Below, in pieces: positions 33,345 to 42,195 of a DNA stretch of 64,000 bases. This DNA is from CAYMPH01 sp964529415 (GTDB lineage Bacteria > Spirochaetota > UBA4802 > UBA5550): positions 62,001-126,000 of the forward strand of contig CAZGWD010000005.1 of the NCBI GenBank assembly GCA_964529415.1, written 5' to 3'. Both the position numbers and the translations under genes were made by a program. The notes beneath the pieces were generated by a model. The model saw only the letters and a list, made by a program, of their open reading frames with translations. It searched no databases and was not told where the DNA came from. Position 1 is the first letter of the stretch; each line of letters opens with the position of its first letter.

Positions 33345-35348
33345 ATGAAAAAAATACTCGCTGCTGCATTTCTTTTCTTTTTTGTCATTCCCGGAGCTAA
33401 TGCAAATATTAAAAAAAATATTCTCATTCTGCATTCGTACCACCATGGAATGAACTGGGCCGATGGTGTGATAAATGGAATGAAAAAAGTTTTCAACGAA
33501 GCTGAAGCTAAAGGCATACAATTCGATATTACTTACGAGTTTATGGACACAAAAAAATTCTCCAATGAAGATAATATTAAACTTCTTCATAGATTATACA
33601 AATATAAATACAGAGACAATAAATTTGAAGTAATTCTTGCTGCAGATGACGCAGCTTTAAATTTCCTCCTGAAATACAGAGACGAAATTTTCGGAAAAAT
33701 ACCGGTTATATTCACAGGAATCAATTTCTTTTCAGATGATATTATCAGGAACAATTACGGTTATACCGGCGTTGTAGAAGAAGCTGATGTGCCATCCACC
33801 ATTGATCTTGCTTTAAAGCTTCATCCAAAAACAAAAAAATTCGTAATTGTCGGAGATAAGACCATAACATCCGTAATGGACAGAAAAACAGTACGCAAAG
33901 CAATGCCCAAATATCCCGGGATTGAGTTTCAATTTCTTGAAGATGCGGACGTTTTTTCATATCAGCGCTATCTTCAGAGTCTTCCGGAAAATACATTAAT
34001 ACTCGCAATGCATCTCAATACTGATAATAAAGGAAAATATTACAGCTTTGAAGAAAGCTTTGACATTTACTCTTTTAATGTAAAAACACCTATATATACA
34101 TTCTGGGATTTCTACATGAACAGAGGCGCTTTAGGCGGCATGATAGTAAGCGGGGAAGCACAGGGTGCTGAAGCTGCCAAAAAAGCCATGCAGGTGATTC
34201 AGGGCCAGCCGGTTGATACAATACCTGTATTAAAGGACAGTCCAAACCAGTATATATTTGATTATAAGCTAATGAAGAAATTCAACATTTCAATTGGAGA
34301 TATACCGGCTGATTCCATTATAATAAACAAACCAAAGAGCTTAAAAGAAATATATGATGAGAATAAAGAATTTATAATTGTTGTTCTTGTTATTATAGTT
34401 TCACTTTCAGGCATAATTTTTATCTTAGCAGCAAATATAATAAAAAGACGGAAAGTTGAAAAATTTCTTGTAGTCACAAATGCAGCTTACCAGAGATTTG
34501 TTCCTTCTGAATTTTTACATTATCTCGGCAAAGAGGATATAACAAAAGTCGAATTAGGCGATCAGATACAAAAAGATATGTCAGTATTATTTTCTGATAT
34601 CAGATCTTTCACTACTATTTCTGAAAAAATGACACCTGCAGAAACATTCAATTTCATAAACGAATATCTCGGAATAATCAGCCCCATAATCAGGCAATAT
34701 AACGGATTTATTGATAAATATATCGGTGATGCCATAATGGCAATTTTTCCTGAAAAAACAGAAGATTCTGTAAAAACCGCAATTGAAATGCAGAAAAATC
34801 TAATAGACTATAATATTTTCAGGAAAAAAGACAATCGCCTTCCTGTACGTATCGGAGTGGGAATTCATTCCGGCCTGCTGATGCTTGGAACTGTCGGGGA
34901 AGCCAAACGCATGGAAGGTACCGCCATATCAGATACAGTAAATATTTCATCAAGACTCGAAGGGCTTACAAAACATTTTGGAGCCAATATAATTATTAGT
35001 GATGATGTAATTTCTAAGATAGGCGAAGGTGTGGTTAAATACAACACACGCTTTCTCGGAAAAGTAAAAGTAAAAGGAAAAGAATTGCCTGTTGGCATTC
35101 ATCAGGTAATTGACGGCAATGAAAATTCAATAATTGAAAAACTGCTGAAAACAAGAAGCATGTTCGAAAAAGGTTTAAATCATTATTACAATAAGGATTA
35201 CAACGAATCCATTGAAAAGTTTGAGCAGGCTCTAAAAATAAATTCAGACGATGTTGCTGCTTTATATTATCTGGAGACGATTAAAGAATACATGGAAAAA
35301 GGATTTCCTGAAAACTGGACAGGTGTAATTGACATGCGTTTTAAATAA
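33345..35348 (+). CDS. Class III adenylate/guanylate cyclase with extracytoplasmic binding-protein sensor
   Basis: This 667-residue receptor cyclase has a signal/anchor (5-20), a periplasmic ABC_sub_bind-like sensor (about 25-335), a membrane segment at 343-367, a class III cyclase domain at about 400-585 and a C-terminal TPR-like tail (about 600-655). Metal-binding aspartates are in LFSDIRSF and GDAIMAIF, and the transition-state N and R are in DTVNISSRLEG, so the domain should be active. Adenylate versus guanylate specificity is not decided by what I see. Its sensor is a paralogue of the preceding gene, and it ends two bases from the convergent ribE stop. Confidence 0.9.
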   Translation: MKKILAAAFLFFFVIPGANANIKKNILILHSYHHGMNWADGVINGMKKVFNEAEAKGIQFDITYEFMDTKKFSNEDNIKLLHRLYKYKYRDNKFEVILAADDAALNFLLKYRDEIFGKIPVIFTGINFFSDDIIRNNYGYTGVVEEADVPSTIDLALKLHPKTKKFVIVGDKTITSVMDRKTVRKAMPKYPGIEFQFLEDADVFSYQRYLQSLPENTLILAMHLNTDNKGKYYSFEESFDIYSFNVKTPIYTFWDFYMNRGALGGMIVSGEAQGAEAAKKAMQVIQGQPVDTIPVLKDSPNQYIFDYKLMKKFNISIGDIPADSIIINKPKSLKEIYDENKEFIIVVLVIIVSLSGIIFILAANIIKRRKVEKFLVVTNAAYQRFVPSEFLHYLGKEDITKVELGDQIQKDMSVLFSDIRSFTTISEKMTPAETFNFINEYLGIISPIIRQYNGFIDKYIGDAIMAIFPEKTEDSVKTAIEMQKNLIDYNIFRKKDNRLPVRIGVGIHSGLLMLGTVGEAKRMEGTAISDTVNISSRLEGLTKHFGANIIISDDVISKIGEGVVKYNTRFLGKVKVKGKELPVGIHQVIDGNENSIIEKLLKTRSMFEKGLNHYYNKDYNESIEKFEQALKINSDDVAALYYLETIKEYMEKGFPENWTGVIDMRFK

Positions 35349-35350
35349 TA

Positions 35351-35998
35351 TCAGGCAAAACCTTCTTCATAAAGCTTGCGTTTTAAATCCTGGTCATTAT
35401 TTTTTCTATTTTTATTTTCCAGCATCTTTTCAACATATTTTGCAAGAATATCCGTTTCAATATTTACTTCACGGTCTGTAGTCCAATCTATTGCGGTTGT
35501 TCTTTTAAGGCTTTCAGGAATGATATACAGCTGGAAGCCTTTAACATCAACAGAAACTACAGTAAGCGATATACCGTCAACTGCAACTGATCCTCTTGAA
35601 ACAAGATATCTTGCAATATCTTCTGGAACTGATATGAAAACTTTTATTCCGTTTTCATCCTTTAAAATATTTCCAACTCTGCCCTTACCATCAACATGCC
35701 CCTGTACCATATGACCGCCGAACCGGGATGAAGCTGTCATTGCCCTCTCAAGATTTACCTTCGAGCCTTCCTTCAATATGCCAAGCGTACTGATATCGCA
35801 GGTTATTTTTGAAGCGAAAACATCGAAGACTTTTCCGCTAATACCTGTCACAGTCTGACATGCTCCATTTATTGAAACAGAATCGCCTTCGCTTAATCCG
35901 TTTATTACGCTATCAGCTGAAATAGTGAAAATTTTTCCGGCTCCGGATATTTTAATCTTTTTTATTATTCCTGTTTCTTCAATAAGTCCTGTAAACAT
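35351..35998 (-). CDS. ribE: Riboflavin synthase alpha chain
   Basis: This 215-residue enzyme converts two 6,7-dimethyl-8-ribityllumazines to riboflavin. It contains two homologous lumazine-binding halves: MFTGLIEETG with GDSVSINGACQTV, and HMVQGHVDGKG with GSVAVDGISLTVV. Length and motifs fit the family. It follows ribD with a one-base gap. No ribB/ribA or ribH lies nearby and no FMN riboswitch is seen upstream of ribD, so the rest of the pathway is elsewhere. Confidence 0.95.
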   Translation of the reverse strand: MFTGLIEETGIIKKIKISGAGKIFTISADSVINGLSEGDSVSINGACQTVTGISGKVFDVFASKITCDISTLGILKEGSKVNLERAMTASSRFGGHMVQGHVDGKGRVGNILKDENGIKVFISVPEDIARYLVSRGSVAVDGISLTVVSVDVKGFQLYIIPESLKRTTAIDWTTDREVNIETDILAKYVEKMLENKNRKNNDQDLKRKLYEEGFA

Positions 35999-35999
35999 A

Positions 36000-37247
36000 T
36001 CACATCATCTCAAAATTATATTTTTCTTTATATGCATTATATAATAAATCTCCGCTTATCAGATAAGTGCTTATATCCTGTAATGTTGAAAATTCTTTTT
36101 CTGGAAAATTTTCATCTTTAGAAACTGCAGGCTTATCTTTAAATGAAAAATTCAAAACTCCGGTTCCGCTTCCAAAAATTTTTGGCGAGATAAAATACAT
36201 CATCTGATCAGTTTCGCCTGATTCATAAAAAGACCCGGAAAGAGATCCCCCGCCTTCAAGCATTGCAAACATAATTCCTTTTGCAGCTAAATCAGCACAT
36301 ATCTCTTCTATCTGCTCTGCTCCAATAGAATCTGTCATTACTATATTAATATCATTCTTGATTACTGATCTTTCTTTTAAAAATGCTTCAGCCTTTTTTC
36401 TACTTTCATAAATTATATGGCTGCCTTTAAAAAAATCTTCATTTCCTGTTATACCCGAAGGAATGCCCATAATGACTTTTAAAGGCTGTTTATAAACATT
36501 AAATGAATTTCCGTCGTCTGGCGCAATCAGTTTGTTAATAAAAAAATTATCTCTGCCATTTGCATTAAAAGTATTTTTTTCAAGAAAAGAATTTGATTCT
36601 TTTGAAAAATCATTCAGCCGCGCAGTAAGTGAAGGCTGATCTTTTTCATAAGTGCCTTTGCCTATAATAACTGCATCAACCCTGGTTCTGAGCCTGTGAA
36701 CAATCAGCCTTGAAGCCTCAGATGATATCCATTTTGAATTCCCAAGCCCGTCGGCAATTCTTCCATCAAGAGTCATGGCGCTTTTATTAAGAATATACGG
36801 CTTCTTTCTTAAAATATATTTCTTAAAAGGTCTTATCAGATCCGATGCAGATGATATCATATCATGCAGAAAAATTACTTCAACACCCGCACTTTTTAAA
36901 GCAGCAATTCCTTTTCCTGCAACTGCAGGATTAGGATCAAGCATCGGAATAAAAACTTTCCTGATACCTGAATCTATTATAGCATTCACGCAGGGAGGAG
37001 TCTTGCCGAAATGACTGCAAGGCTCAAGAGAGACATATATATCAGATTCACTCAGATTAATTCCAGACGCATTCTTTATGGCAGTAATTTCTGCATGGTC
37101 TTTACCATAATCAGATGTAACCCCGGTTGATATAACTTTGCCGTTTTTTACTATTACTGCACCAACTGACGGATTAGGCGAAGTCTGTCCCATCCGGGAA
37201 AATGCCAGGTCAAGAGCGAGTTTCATGAACTTATTATCTGATAACAT
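36000..37247 (-). CDS. ribD: Bifunctional riboflavin deaminase-reductase RibD
   Basis: This 415-residue protein has an N-terminal deaminase with zinc ligands H51, C77 and C86 and catalytic E53 (HAEITAI, PCSHFGKTPPC), and a C-terminal reductase (about 150-415) with KSAMTLDGRIA and GGGSLSGSF. It is some 50 residues longer than usual because of an insertion in the reductase domain (about 220-265, between SLTARL and QPLKVIMG). It forms a pair with ribE. The ribosome site before ATG 37247 is weak, and M8 is an alternative start. Confidence 0.92.
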   Translation of the reverse strand: MLSDNKFMKLALDLAFSRMGQTSPNPSVGAVIVKNGKVISTGVTSDYGKDHAEITAIKNASGINLSESDIYVSLEPCSHFGKTPPCVNAIIDSGIRKVFIPMLDPNPAVAGKGIAALKSAGVEVIFLHDMISSASDLIRPFKKYILRKKPYILNKSAMTLDGRIADGLGNSKWISSEASRLIVHRLRTRVDAVIIGKGTYEKDQPSLTARLNDFSKESNSFLEKNTFNANGRDNFFINKLIAPDDGNSFNVYKQPLKVIMGIPSGITGNEDFFKGSHIIYESRKKAEAFLKERSVIKNDINIVMTDSIGAEQIEEICADLAAKGIMFAMLEGGGSLSGSFYESGETDQMMYFISPKIFGSGTGVLNFSFKDKPAVSKDENFPEKEFSTLQDISTYLISGDLLYNAYKEKYNFEMM

Positions 37248-37346
37248 AATTTATTATTTAAACAGGCGGGATAATTATCAAGATATTTTTAATTTTACAT
37301 TTTGAAGATAATTGATATTGAAAGCAGATTTATTTTTTATGATTGT

Positions 37347-37380
37347 ATCATACTGCCGGTTTTTAAACAGGCAGTATGAT
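37347..37380. terminator. Hairpin downstream of secF
   Basis: A perfect 11-base inverted repeat ATCATACTGCC / GGCAGTATGAT with a 12-base loop lies nine bases after the secF stop, before ribD. On the minus strand it is followed by mixed A/T sequence and not a clean T-run, so it may stop, pause or protect the secDF transcript. Confidence 0.5.
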
Positions 37381-37389
37381 TTATAAAAA

Positions 37390-38280
37390 TTATTTTTCTC
37401 TTAAATATTCCCAGGCAAGAACAACAGGAGAAGCTATATATAAAGTAGAATAGCTGCCAAAAATCAAACCGATTATCATAATTGTCGCAAAATCCCTTAA
37501 GCCTTCGCCACCAAGAAAAAATATCGATAGAAGTGACATTAAAACCGTAAAAACAGTAAGTATAGAACGGGAGAGTGTTTGAGTTAAAGACTTATCAATT
37601 ACTTCCTTAAATGTCTGTTTTTTGGAAACTATCTGCATATTTTCCCTGACTCTGTCGAATATAACGATTGTATCATTAACTGAATAACCGAAAATAGTCA
37701 GAATCGCAGCTACAATAGGAATATTAAGTTCTATACCGGCTATTCCGCAGAATGCTGTAGCCATAATAACATCATGAATAACTGCTACAATAACCCCAAG
37801 TGCATATTTAAATTCGAATCTGAAAGAAAGATATATTAACATTAAAACCATAGCAAATAATAAAGCCTTGATAGCATCCATCTTTAAAATATCGCCGACA
37901 GCCGGTCCAACATCCTCAACACTTAAAAATATTACTTTTTTTTCACCAAAAACATTATTCAGTTTCTTGCTGATATTATCCGATTGCTTTACAGATCCGC
38001 TTTTATCAGTTCCTGCATTAACAGTAATAATAAACTCATTCTTATCAGCGTCGCCAATATTCTGGACAGAAGCACCTTCCTGATCTATAGCAGATCTGAT
38101 CTTTGCTTCAGTAACATTCTGCTCAAACTTCGCAATAATTTTCACTCCGCCTGCAAAATCGATTCCCATTTTAAAGCCGCCATGAAAAATATATGCACCG
38201 GCAACAAAACTTATAAAAAGAATTACAGATAATGCTATAAAGTAATATCTATATTTAATAAAATTATAAACTTTTTCCAA
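37390..38280 (-). CDS. secF: Protein translocase subunit SecF
   Basis: This 296-residue membrane protein has six predicted spans, the periplasmic P1 region after the first span, and the conserved FGYSVNDTIVIFDRVREN motif. With SecD it uses the proton gradient to help SecYEG-driven export. It follows secD by 12 bases in the yajC-secD-secF operon. Confidence 0.96.
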   Translation of the reverse strand: MEKVYNFIKYRYYFIALSVILFISFVAGAYIFHGGFKMGIDFAGGVKIIAKFEQNVTEAKIRSAIDQEGASVQNIGDADKNEFIITVNAGTDKSGSVKQSDNISKKLNNVFGEKKVIFLSVEDVGPAVGDILKMDAIKALLFAMVLMLIYLSFRFEFKYALGVIVAVIHDVIMATAFCGIAGIELNIPIVAAILTIFGYSVNDTIVIFDRVRENMQIVSKKQTFKEVIDKSLTQTLSRSILTVFTVLMSLLSIFFLGGEGLRDFATIMIIGLIFGSYSTLYIASPVVLAWEYLREK

Positions 38281-38292
38281 AATGAAACTCCT

Positions 38293-39948
38293 TTATATGC
38301 TAAGTTTCTTAATACTTTTTATTTGAGATATGATTTCATAGATGAATCTTGTTATAAACAAGACAGAAAACATACTTGTTATAATACCAATCATAAGAGT
38401 TACTGCGAAACCTTTCACTGGTCCTGAACCGAACTGAGACAGCATCAGAGCAGATATAATGGTGGAAAGATTCGAGTCAAAAATAGCCCAGAATGCACGG
38501 TCGAATCCGTTTACTATAGCCATCCTAACGGATTTACCATTTTTTAATTCTTCCTTGATCCGCTCATAAATAAGAACATTTGCATCAACAGCCATACCTA
38601 CAGTTAAAATAAAACCTGCCATTCCAGGAAGTGTCAAAGTAAAACCAAGCCAGGACAGTATAGCCAGCATGAATAAAAAGTTCATCATCAGACCGAAAAC
38701 TGCAAATATTCCTGCACCTTTATAATAGACAAGCATAAACAGTCCAACAGCAATAAAACTTACGATCATAGCTTTTACACCGGCATCAATAGAATCCTGA
38801 CCCAGTGAAGGCCCTACAGTTCTTTCTTCAATAATAGCAAGATCAACGGGTAAAGCACCCTCCTTGATAATACGGGCAAGAGTATCAACCTCTTCTTTTG
38901 TAAAATCTCCATTAATCAAGGCCTGGCCGGTTGATATCTGAACATTTATACTTGGGGCGCTTCTCACTTTATCATCAATTACTATAGCAAGCTTTCTTCC
39001 ATGATTCTTTTTGGATGTTACCTCTGCAAATTTTGTTGCACCATCAGAAGTAGTGGTAAAATGAACTGCGAGTCCGCCGTATTCATCTGAACCTACCCAT
39101 GCTTTGCTGATATCATTCCCTGCAATGGCAACATGTTTTTCAAGAGCTACAGGATATGCAGGATGAATTTTCTTGGAATTCTTATCTCTCATATAATAAA
39201 ACAGCACTTCAGATTTATCAGACAGTTTTATTTCTCTTGTCAGCTGTGCTAAGAAATTATCCTGCTCAATCTTGTCTTCAGGAAGTTTCTTGTCTTTATA
39301 ATTTTTTTCCACCCATTCAGCTGCAAGCTTTGTAGACTGATCATCAACCAGCCTGTATTCAACACGTCCGGTTGTTCCTATGGCCTGTTTGACTCCTTTC
39401 GGGTCTTTTATTCCAGGGAGCTGAATTTCTATTGCTTCATTCCCTCTTGGTCGTATCGACGGTTCAGATACACCAAATTTATCAATTCTGTTTCTAATGA
39501 GCTCAAGAGCCTGCTGGGTTATTTCATTTTTATCTTTATCAGTAAGCTTTTCACCGGTTTTCTTTTCTATCTTTTCATAATTGGCCCGCAGAATAAGCTG
39601 CATACCGCCCTGAAGATCAAGTCCCAGAGTAATCTTTCTGGCAAGAATATAATCCTCAGCCCAGTGCTTTAAAAATTTTGAATCGAAGACTCCAGGCAAT
39701 GTTTTAACCAGGTTCATTGTAGCATCATTCATGCTTATGCCTATAATTAATACATATCCGTCATGTTCTTCTATTTTAAAACTATCTGAAGAAAATCTCT
39801 TTTTTAAATCAGTTTTCTGTTCTAAAGTAGCTTCTTTAGTAAAATCAACCCTCATCTTTTTTGTGCCGAAAGTCGGAAGAATAAGTATAATGGCAAATCC
39901 TATTAAAAAAAGTATAAAGAGAAGCTTGTATATATTTCCTCTTGTCAT
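38293..39948 (-). CDS. secD: Protein translocase subunit SecD
   Basis: This 551-residue membrane protein has a first span (about 8-26), the large periplasmic domain with LGLDLQGGMQL and GRVEYRLVDD, and five C-terminal spans with TVGMAVDANVLIYERIKEE. It is the partner of SecF. Its ATG overlaps the stop of the unknown 225-residue protein upstream (ATGA), so the two are tightly coupled. Confidence 0.97.
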   Translation of the reverse strand: MTRGNIYKLLFILFLIGFAIILILPTFGTKKMRVDFTKEATLEQKTDLKKRFSSDSFKIEEHDGYVLIIGISMNDATMNLVKTLPGVFDSKFLKHWAEDYILARKITLGLDLQGGMQLILRANYEKIEKKTGEKLTDKDKNEITQQALELIRNRIDKFGVSEPSIRPRGNEAIEIQLPGIKDPKGVKQAIGTTGRVEYRLVDDQSTKLAAEWVEKNYKDKKLPEDKIEQDNFLAQLTREIKLSDKSEVLFYYMRDKNSKKIHPAYPVALEKHVAIAGNDISKAWVGSDEYGGLAVHFTTTSDGATKFAEVTSKKNHGRKLAIVIDDKVRSAPSINVQISTGQALINGDFTKEEVDTLARIIKEGALPVDLAIIEERTVGPSLGQDSIDAGVKAMIVSFIAVGLFMLVYYKGAGIFAVFGLMMNFLFMLAILSWLGFTLTLPGMAGFILTVGMAVDANVLIYERIKEELKNGKSVRMAIVNGFDRAFWAIFDSNLSTIISALMLSQFGSGPVKGFAVTLMIGIITSMFSVLFITRFIYEIISQIKSIKKLSI

Positions 39949-40622
39949 TTTTTCCTCGAACTTATTGTAGTTTTTGAATAATTACGAAGCGTTTTTCTTC
40001 GCGGAGATCCGGATCTTGATCTATATAAAATAAATATAACTGCTATTAGAAAAATAATTGAACTGACTGCAAGTACATCAGTTGCACGTTTGCTGAGTCC
40101 AAAAAGACCTCGCGGCTGATTAGATGCAGAATCAGCAGAACTTATTAAAGCAGAATCAGATACTTTTATTATATTATCCCTGTCTGAAGAAGCAGGTTTT
40201 TTAATTTTAATTCCCGGTATTCTTGAATATTTTACAAAATCATCATTTATAAAAAGAAGACCCTGCTCTGTTATCTTATCTTCAATAACTGGATTCTTTT
40301 TTTCAGCCTTTTTAGATTCATCTACAGGCGGATTTTTTCTTTCAGCTTTTTTGGGTTCAACCTGCCTGTTTTTTACTGCTTCTTTTATTGGTTCAGGTTT
40401 CTTGATAATTATTTTTTTTTCTTCATCAATAACTATCGGTTTTGTTTCTTCTTTTTGCGATTCATCCGCTTTCGGCTTGTTATCGCCTGTGGACGAACCT
40501 TTGCCATCTGCAGATGATGTTTCACGATCTGCAGGCATTTGAGGGTTTTCCTGGGCATTCAATCCGGATAATATTACTGTAAAAAGAAAACCCAGGAAGA
40601 TAAATAAACTTAATTTTTTCAT
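39945..40622 (-). CDS. Unknown signal-peptide/membrane protein between yajC and secD
   Basis: This 225-residue protein has a signal peptide (1-23, ending LNAQ), a low-complexity Lys/Glu/Pro-rich region (25-125), a short ordered part, one membrane segment at about 185-203 (VLAVSSIIFLIAVIFILY), and a basic cytoplasmic tail rich in Arg, Lys and Ser. The layout recalls FliO-like proteins, but I see no firm homology. It lies 20 bases after yajC and overlaps secD by four bases. A role as an accessory of the Sec-DF complex is inferred from position only. Confidence 0.78.
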   Translation of the reverse strand: MKKLSLFIFLGFLFTVILSGLNAQENPQMPADRETSSADGKGSSTGDNKPKADESQKEETKPIVIDEEKKIIIKKPEPIKEAVKNRQVEPKKAERKNPPVDESKKAEKKNPVIEDKITEQGLLFINDDFVKYSRIPGIKIKKPASSDRDNIIKVSDSALISSADSASNQPRGLFGLSKRATDVLAVSSIIFLIAVIFILYRSRSGSPRRKTLRNYSKTTISSRKK

Positions 40623-40642
40623 ATTAGATTATACAAAAAAAA

Positions 40643-40948
40643 TCAGGCTTTACCTGTAATGGCGCTTTTCAAAAATTCAACTTTTGTGTTGGATGAAATT
40701 TTCAAAACTACAGTATTTTCATCTTTTACTTCATCAACAATACCATACATACCTGAAGCTGTTAAGACTCTGTCACCCTTCTGAATAGCTGCGATCATTT
40801 TCTTTCTTTCTTTTTCTCTTTTCTGCTGAGGCATGATAAGAAGAAAATAAAAAACCACTATCATTAGAATAATAGGTATGAAATTCATTGCTGAAGACAT
40901 CCATCCGGATGCTGCAGCTCCTGCCTGTTGTGCGAATGCTATTCCCAT
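40643..40948 (-). CDS. yajC: Preprotein translocase subunit YajC
   Basis: This 101-residue protein has a membrane span at about 25-42 (FIPIILMIVVFYFLLIM) followed by the PQQKREKERKKMIAAIQKGDRVLTASG motif region of YajC. The ATG at 40948 has GGAGG eight bases upstream; the frame is open to 40984, but that start lacks such a site. It heads the yajC-secDF operon behind a good promoter. Confidence 0.93.
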   Translation of the reverse strand: MGIAFAQQAGAAASGWMSSAMNFIPIILMIVVFYFLLIMPQQKREKERKKMIAAIQKGDRVLTASGMYGIVDEVKDENTVVLKISSNTKVEFLKSAITGKA

Positions 40949-40982
40949 AAACATATCCTCCAAAAAATAAAAAGTCAAATTC

Positions 40983-41012
40983 AATATGCGGAATTCTACA
41001 ATATTATGTCAA
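40983..41012 (-). promoter_or_regulatory. Promoter of the yajC-secDF operon
   Basis: TTGACA (41012-41007 on the minus strand), an 18-base spacer and CATATT (40988-40983) lie 35 bases upstream of the yajC start. The -35 is inside a perfect nine-base inverted repeat (41000-41008 / 41013-41021), which could be an operator or the terminator hairpin of the L,D-transpeptidase gene. Confidence 0.55.
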
Positions 41013-41021
41013 CATAATATT

Positions 41022-41753
41022 TCAGTGTGATGAAATTATTACCGGCATGTTAATTCTTATATAATCTTCAAGCTCAACAATATCATTATTATACATCCTT
41101 ATACATCCGTTTGAAGCAGCCTTCCCGATTGAAAGCTCATCTGTGTTGCCGTGAATAGCAATGCCTGAGCCAATTACAGGAATTTTCCCTTTTACAGGCT
41201 TAATTTCGTTTTTTTCTATTCTTTGATTATAATGCTTTATATCTGATTCATTCGGATAATCAATTCCATAATACCTGGGGCCAAAAGCATTATCACCAAG
41301 ATCAACATTGTTTTTACCAAATTTTGTATGCCCGTCTTTTGCCGTGAAATAAACTTTATTCATGGACTTGATTTTCCGGTACGATTCGCTCGTACTTTGA
41401 GCATCCATGCTGAGGATTTCATTGATGCAATATAAGCCTTCAGGAGTTCTATTATCCCCTGCATAAATTTTATTTTTCAGATCGGGATTCTGTCCATAAG
41501 CAATTTTGTAAGTTTTTACCGGTTTTAATTCTTTATTATAAACTGTAAGAGAAAAATCCTTCTTGCTGATATAAATGACATAACTTCCGGTATAATCCAG
41601 AAATGCATTTCTAACTGCATTTTCTTTTGCTGGAGCACATGAATACAGAGCAGGGAGAAACAGGGTTGTAATTAAAAAAGCAAAAATGCCCTTTTTATTA
41701 CTTAACTGAAGGGTCGCTTCTTTTTTCAAGTTTGATAATTTCCCTGAGAACAT
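41022..41753 (-). CDS. L,D-transpeptidase lipoprotein (YkuD domain)
   Basis: This 243-residue protein crosslinks or anchors peptidoglycan through a YkuD domain. The active-site region HGNTDELSIGKAASNGCIRMYN contains the catalytic His and Cys. A lipobox LYSC lies about residue 39 after a hydrophobic run, giving a long n-region. The ATG at 41753 overlaps the ompH-like gene by 56 bases. The frame is open to 41798, and no start has a clear ribosome site, so the start is uncertain. It follows bamA and ompH in one direction. Confidence 0.85.
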   Translation of the reverse strand: MFSGKLSNLKKEATLQLSNKKGIFAFLITTLFLPALYSCAPAKENAVRNAFLDYTGSYVIYISKKDFSLTVYNKELKPVKTYKIAYGQNPDLKNKIYAGDNRTPEGLYCINEILSMDAQSTSESYRKIKSMNKVYFTAKDGHTKFGKNNVDLGDNAFGPRYYGIDYPNESDIKHYNQRIEKNEIKPVKGKIPVIGSGIAIHGNTDELSIGKAASNGCIRMYNNDIVELEDYIRINMPVIISSH

Positions 41754-42195
41754 CTTCCGTGATATCATATTTTTTCTTTGCGAAAACAACTTCGTCACCG
41801 AGGTTTAAAATAAAATCCGCATTCATATCTTTTGCAAGAATTTTAACTGCAGTGTTTATCTGTTTCAGAAATTTTATTTTAAGATTTGATTCTTCTTTTT
41901 CAAATTCTGCAAGTTTCTTTTTAGCTGCTTTATATTCTGAAGCAAGTTTTTGCTTTGATGAGCTGCTGTCAGATAATAATTTTTCCTCATACGACTGAAG
42001 ATTTTTTATGGCTTCCTCTTTATCAATCTTCAACTTTAATGCAGCAGTATCTCTTCCGGATAAAAATTCAAATACAGCCTGTATATTTATATATCTGATG
42101 GACTGAATCTCAGCATCAGAAGGCAGTTTCTGCCTGTTTGGAGTAGAGCAGGATATAGAAAATATTAATATCAGTGATACAATAAAGTATCTCAT
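41698..42195 (-). CDS. OmpH/Skp-family periplasmic chaperone-like lipoprotein
   Basis: This 165-residue protein has a lipoprotein-like signal (lipobox SISC near residue 16) and a long coiled-coil helix pair (about 50-130) as in Skp/OmpH, which bind unfolded outer-membrane proteins. IRYINIQAVFE at the first strand and an ending ITEDVLREI fit the family. It starts inside the stop of bamA (TAATG), the usual bamA-skp order. A lipid anchor differs from the soluble classic Skp. Confidence 0.86.
   Translation of the reverse strand: MRYFIVSLILIFSISCSTPNRQKLPSDAEIQSIRYINIQAVFEFLSGRDTAALKLKIDKEEAIKNLQSYEEKLLSDSSSSKQKLASEYKAAKKKLAEFEKEESNLKIKFLKQINTAVKILAKDMNADFILNLGDEVVFAKKKYDITEDVLREIIKLEKRSDPSVK

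Noticed and set aside
37248..37389. FMN riboswitch upstream of ribD
   Set aside because: The region holds the hairpin after secF but none of the conserved FMN-aptamer sequence that I can recognise.
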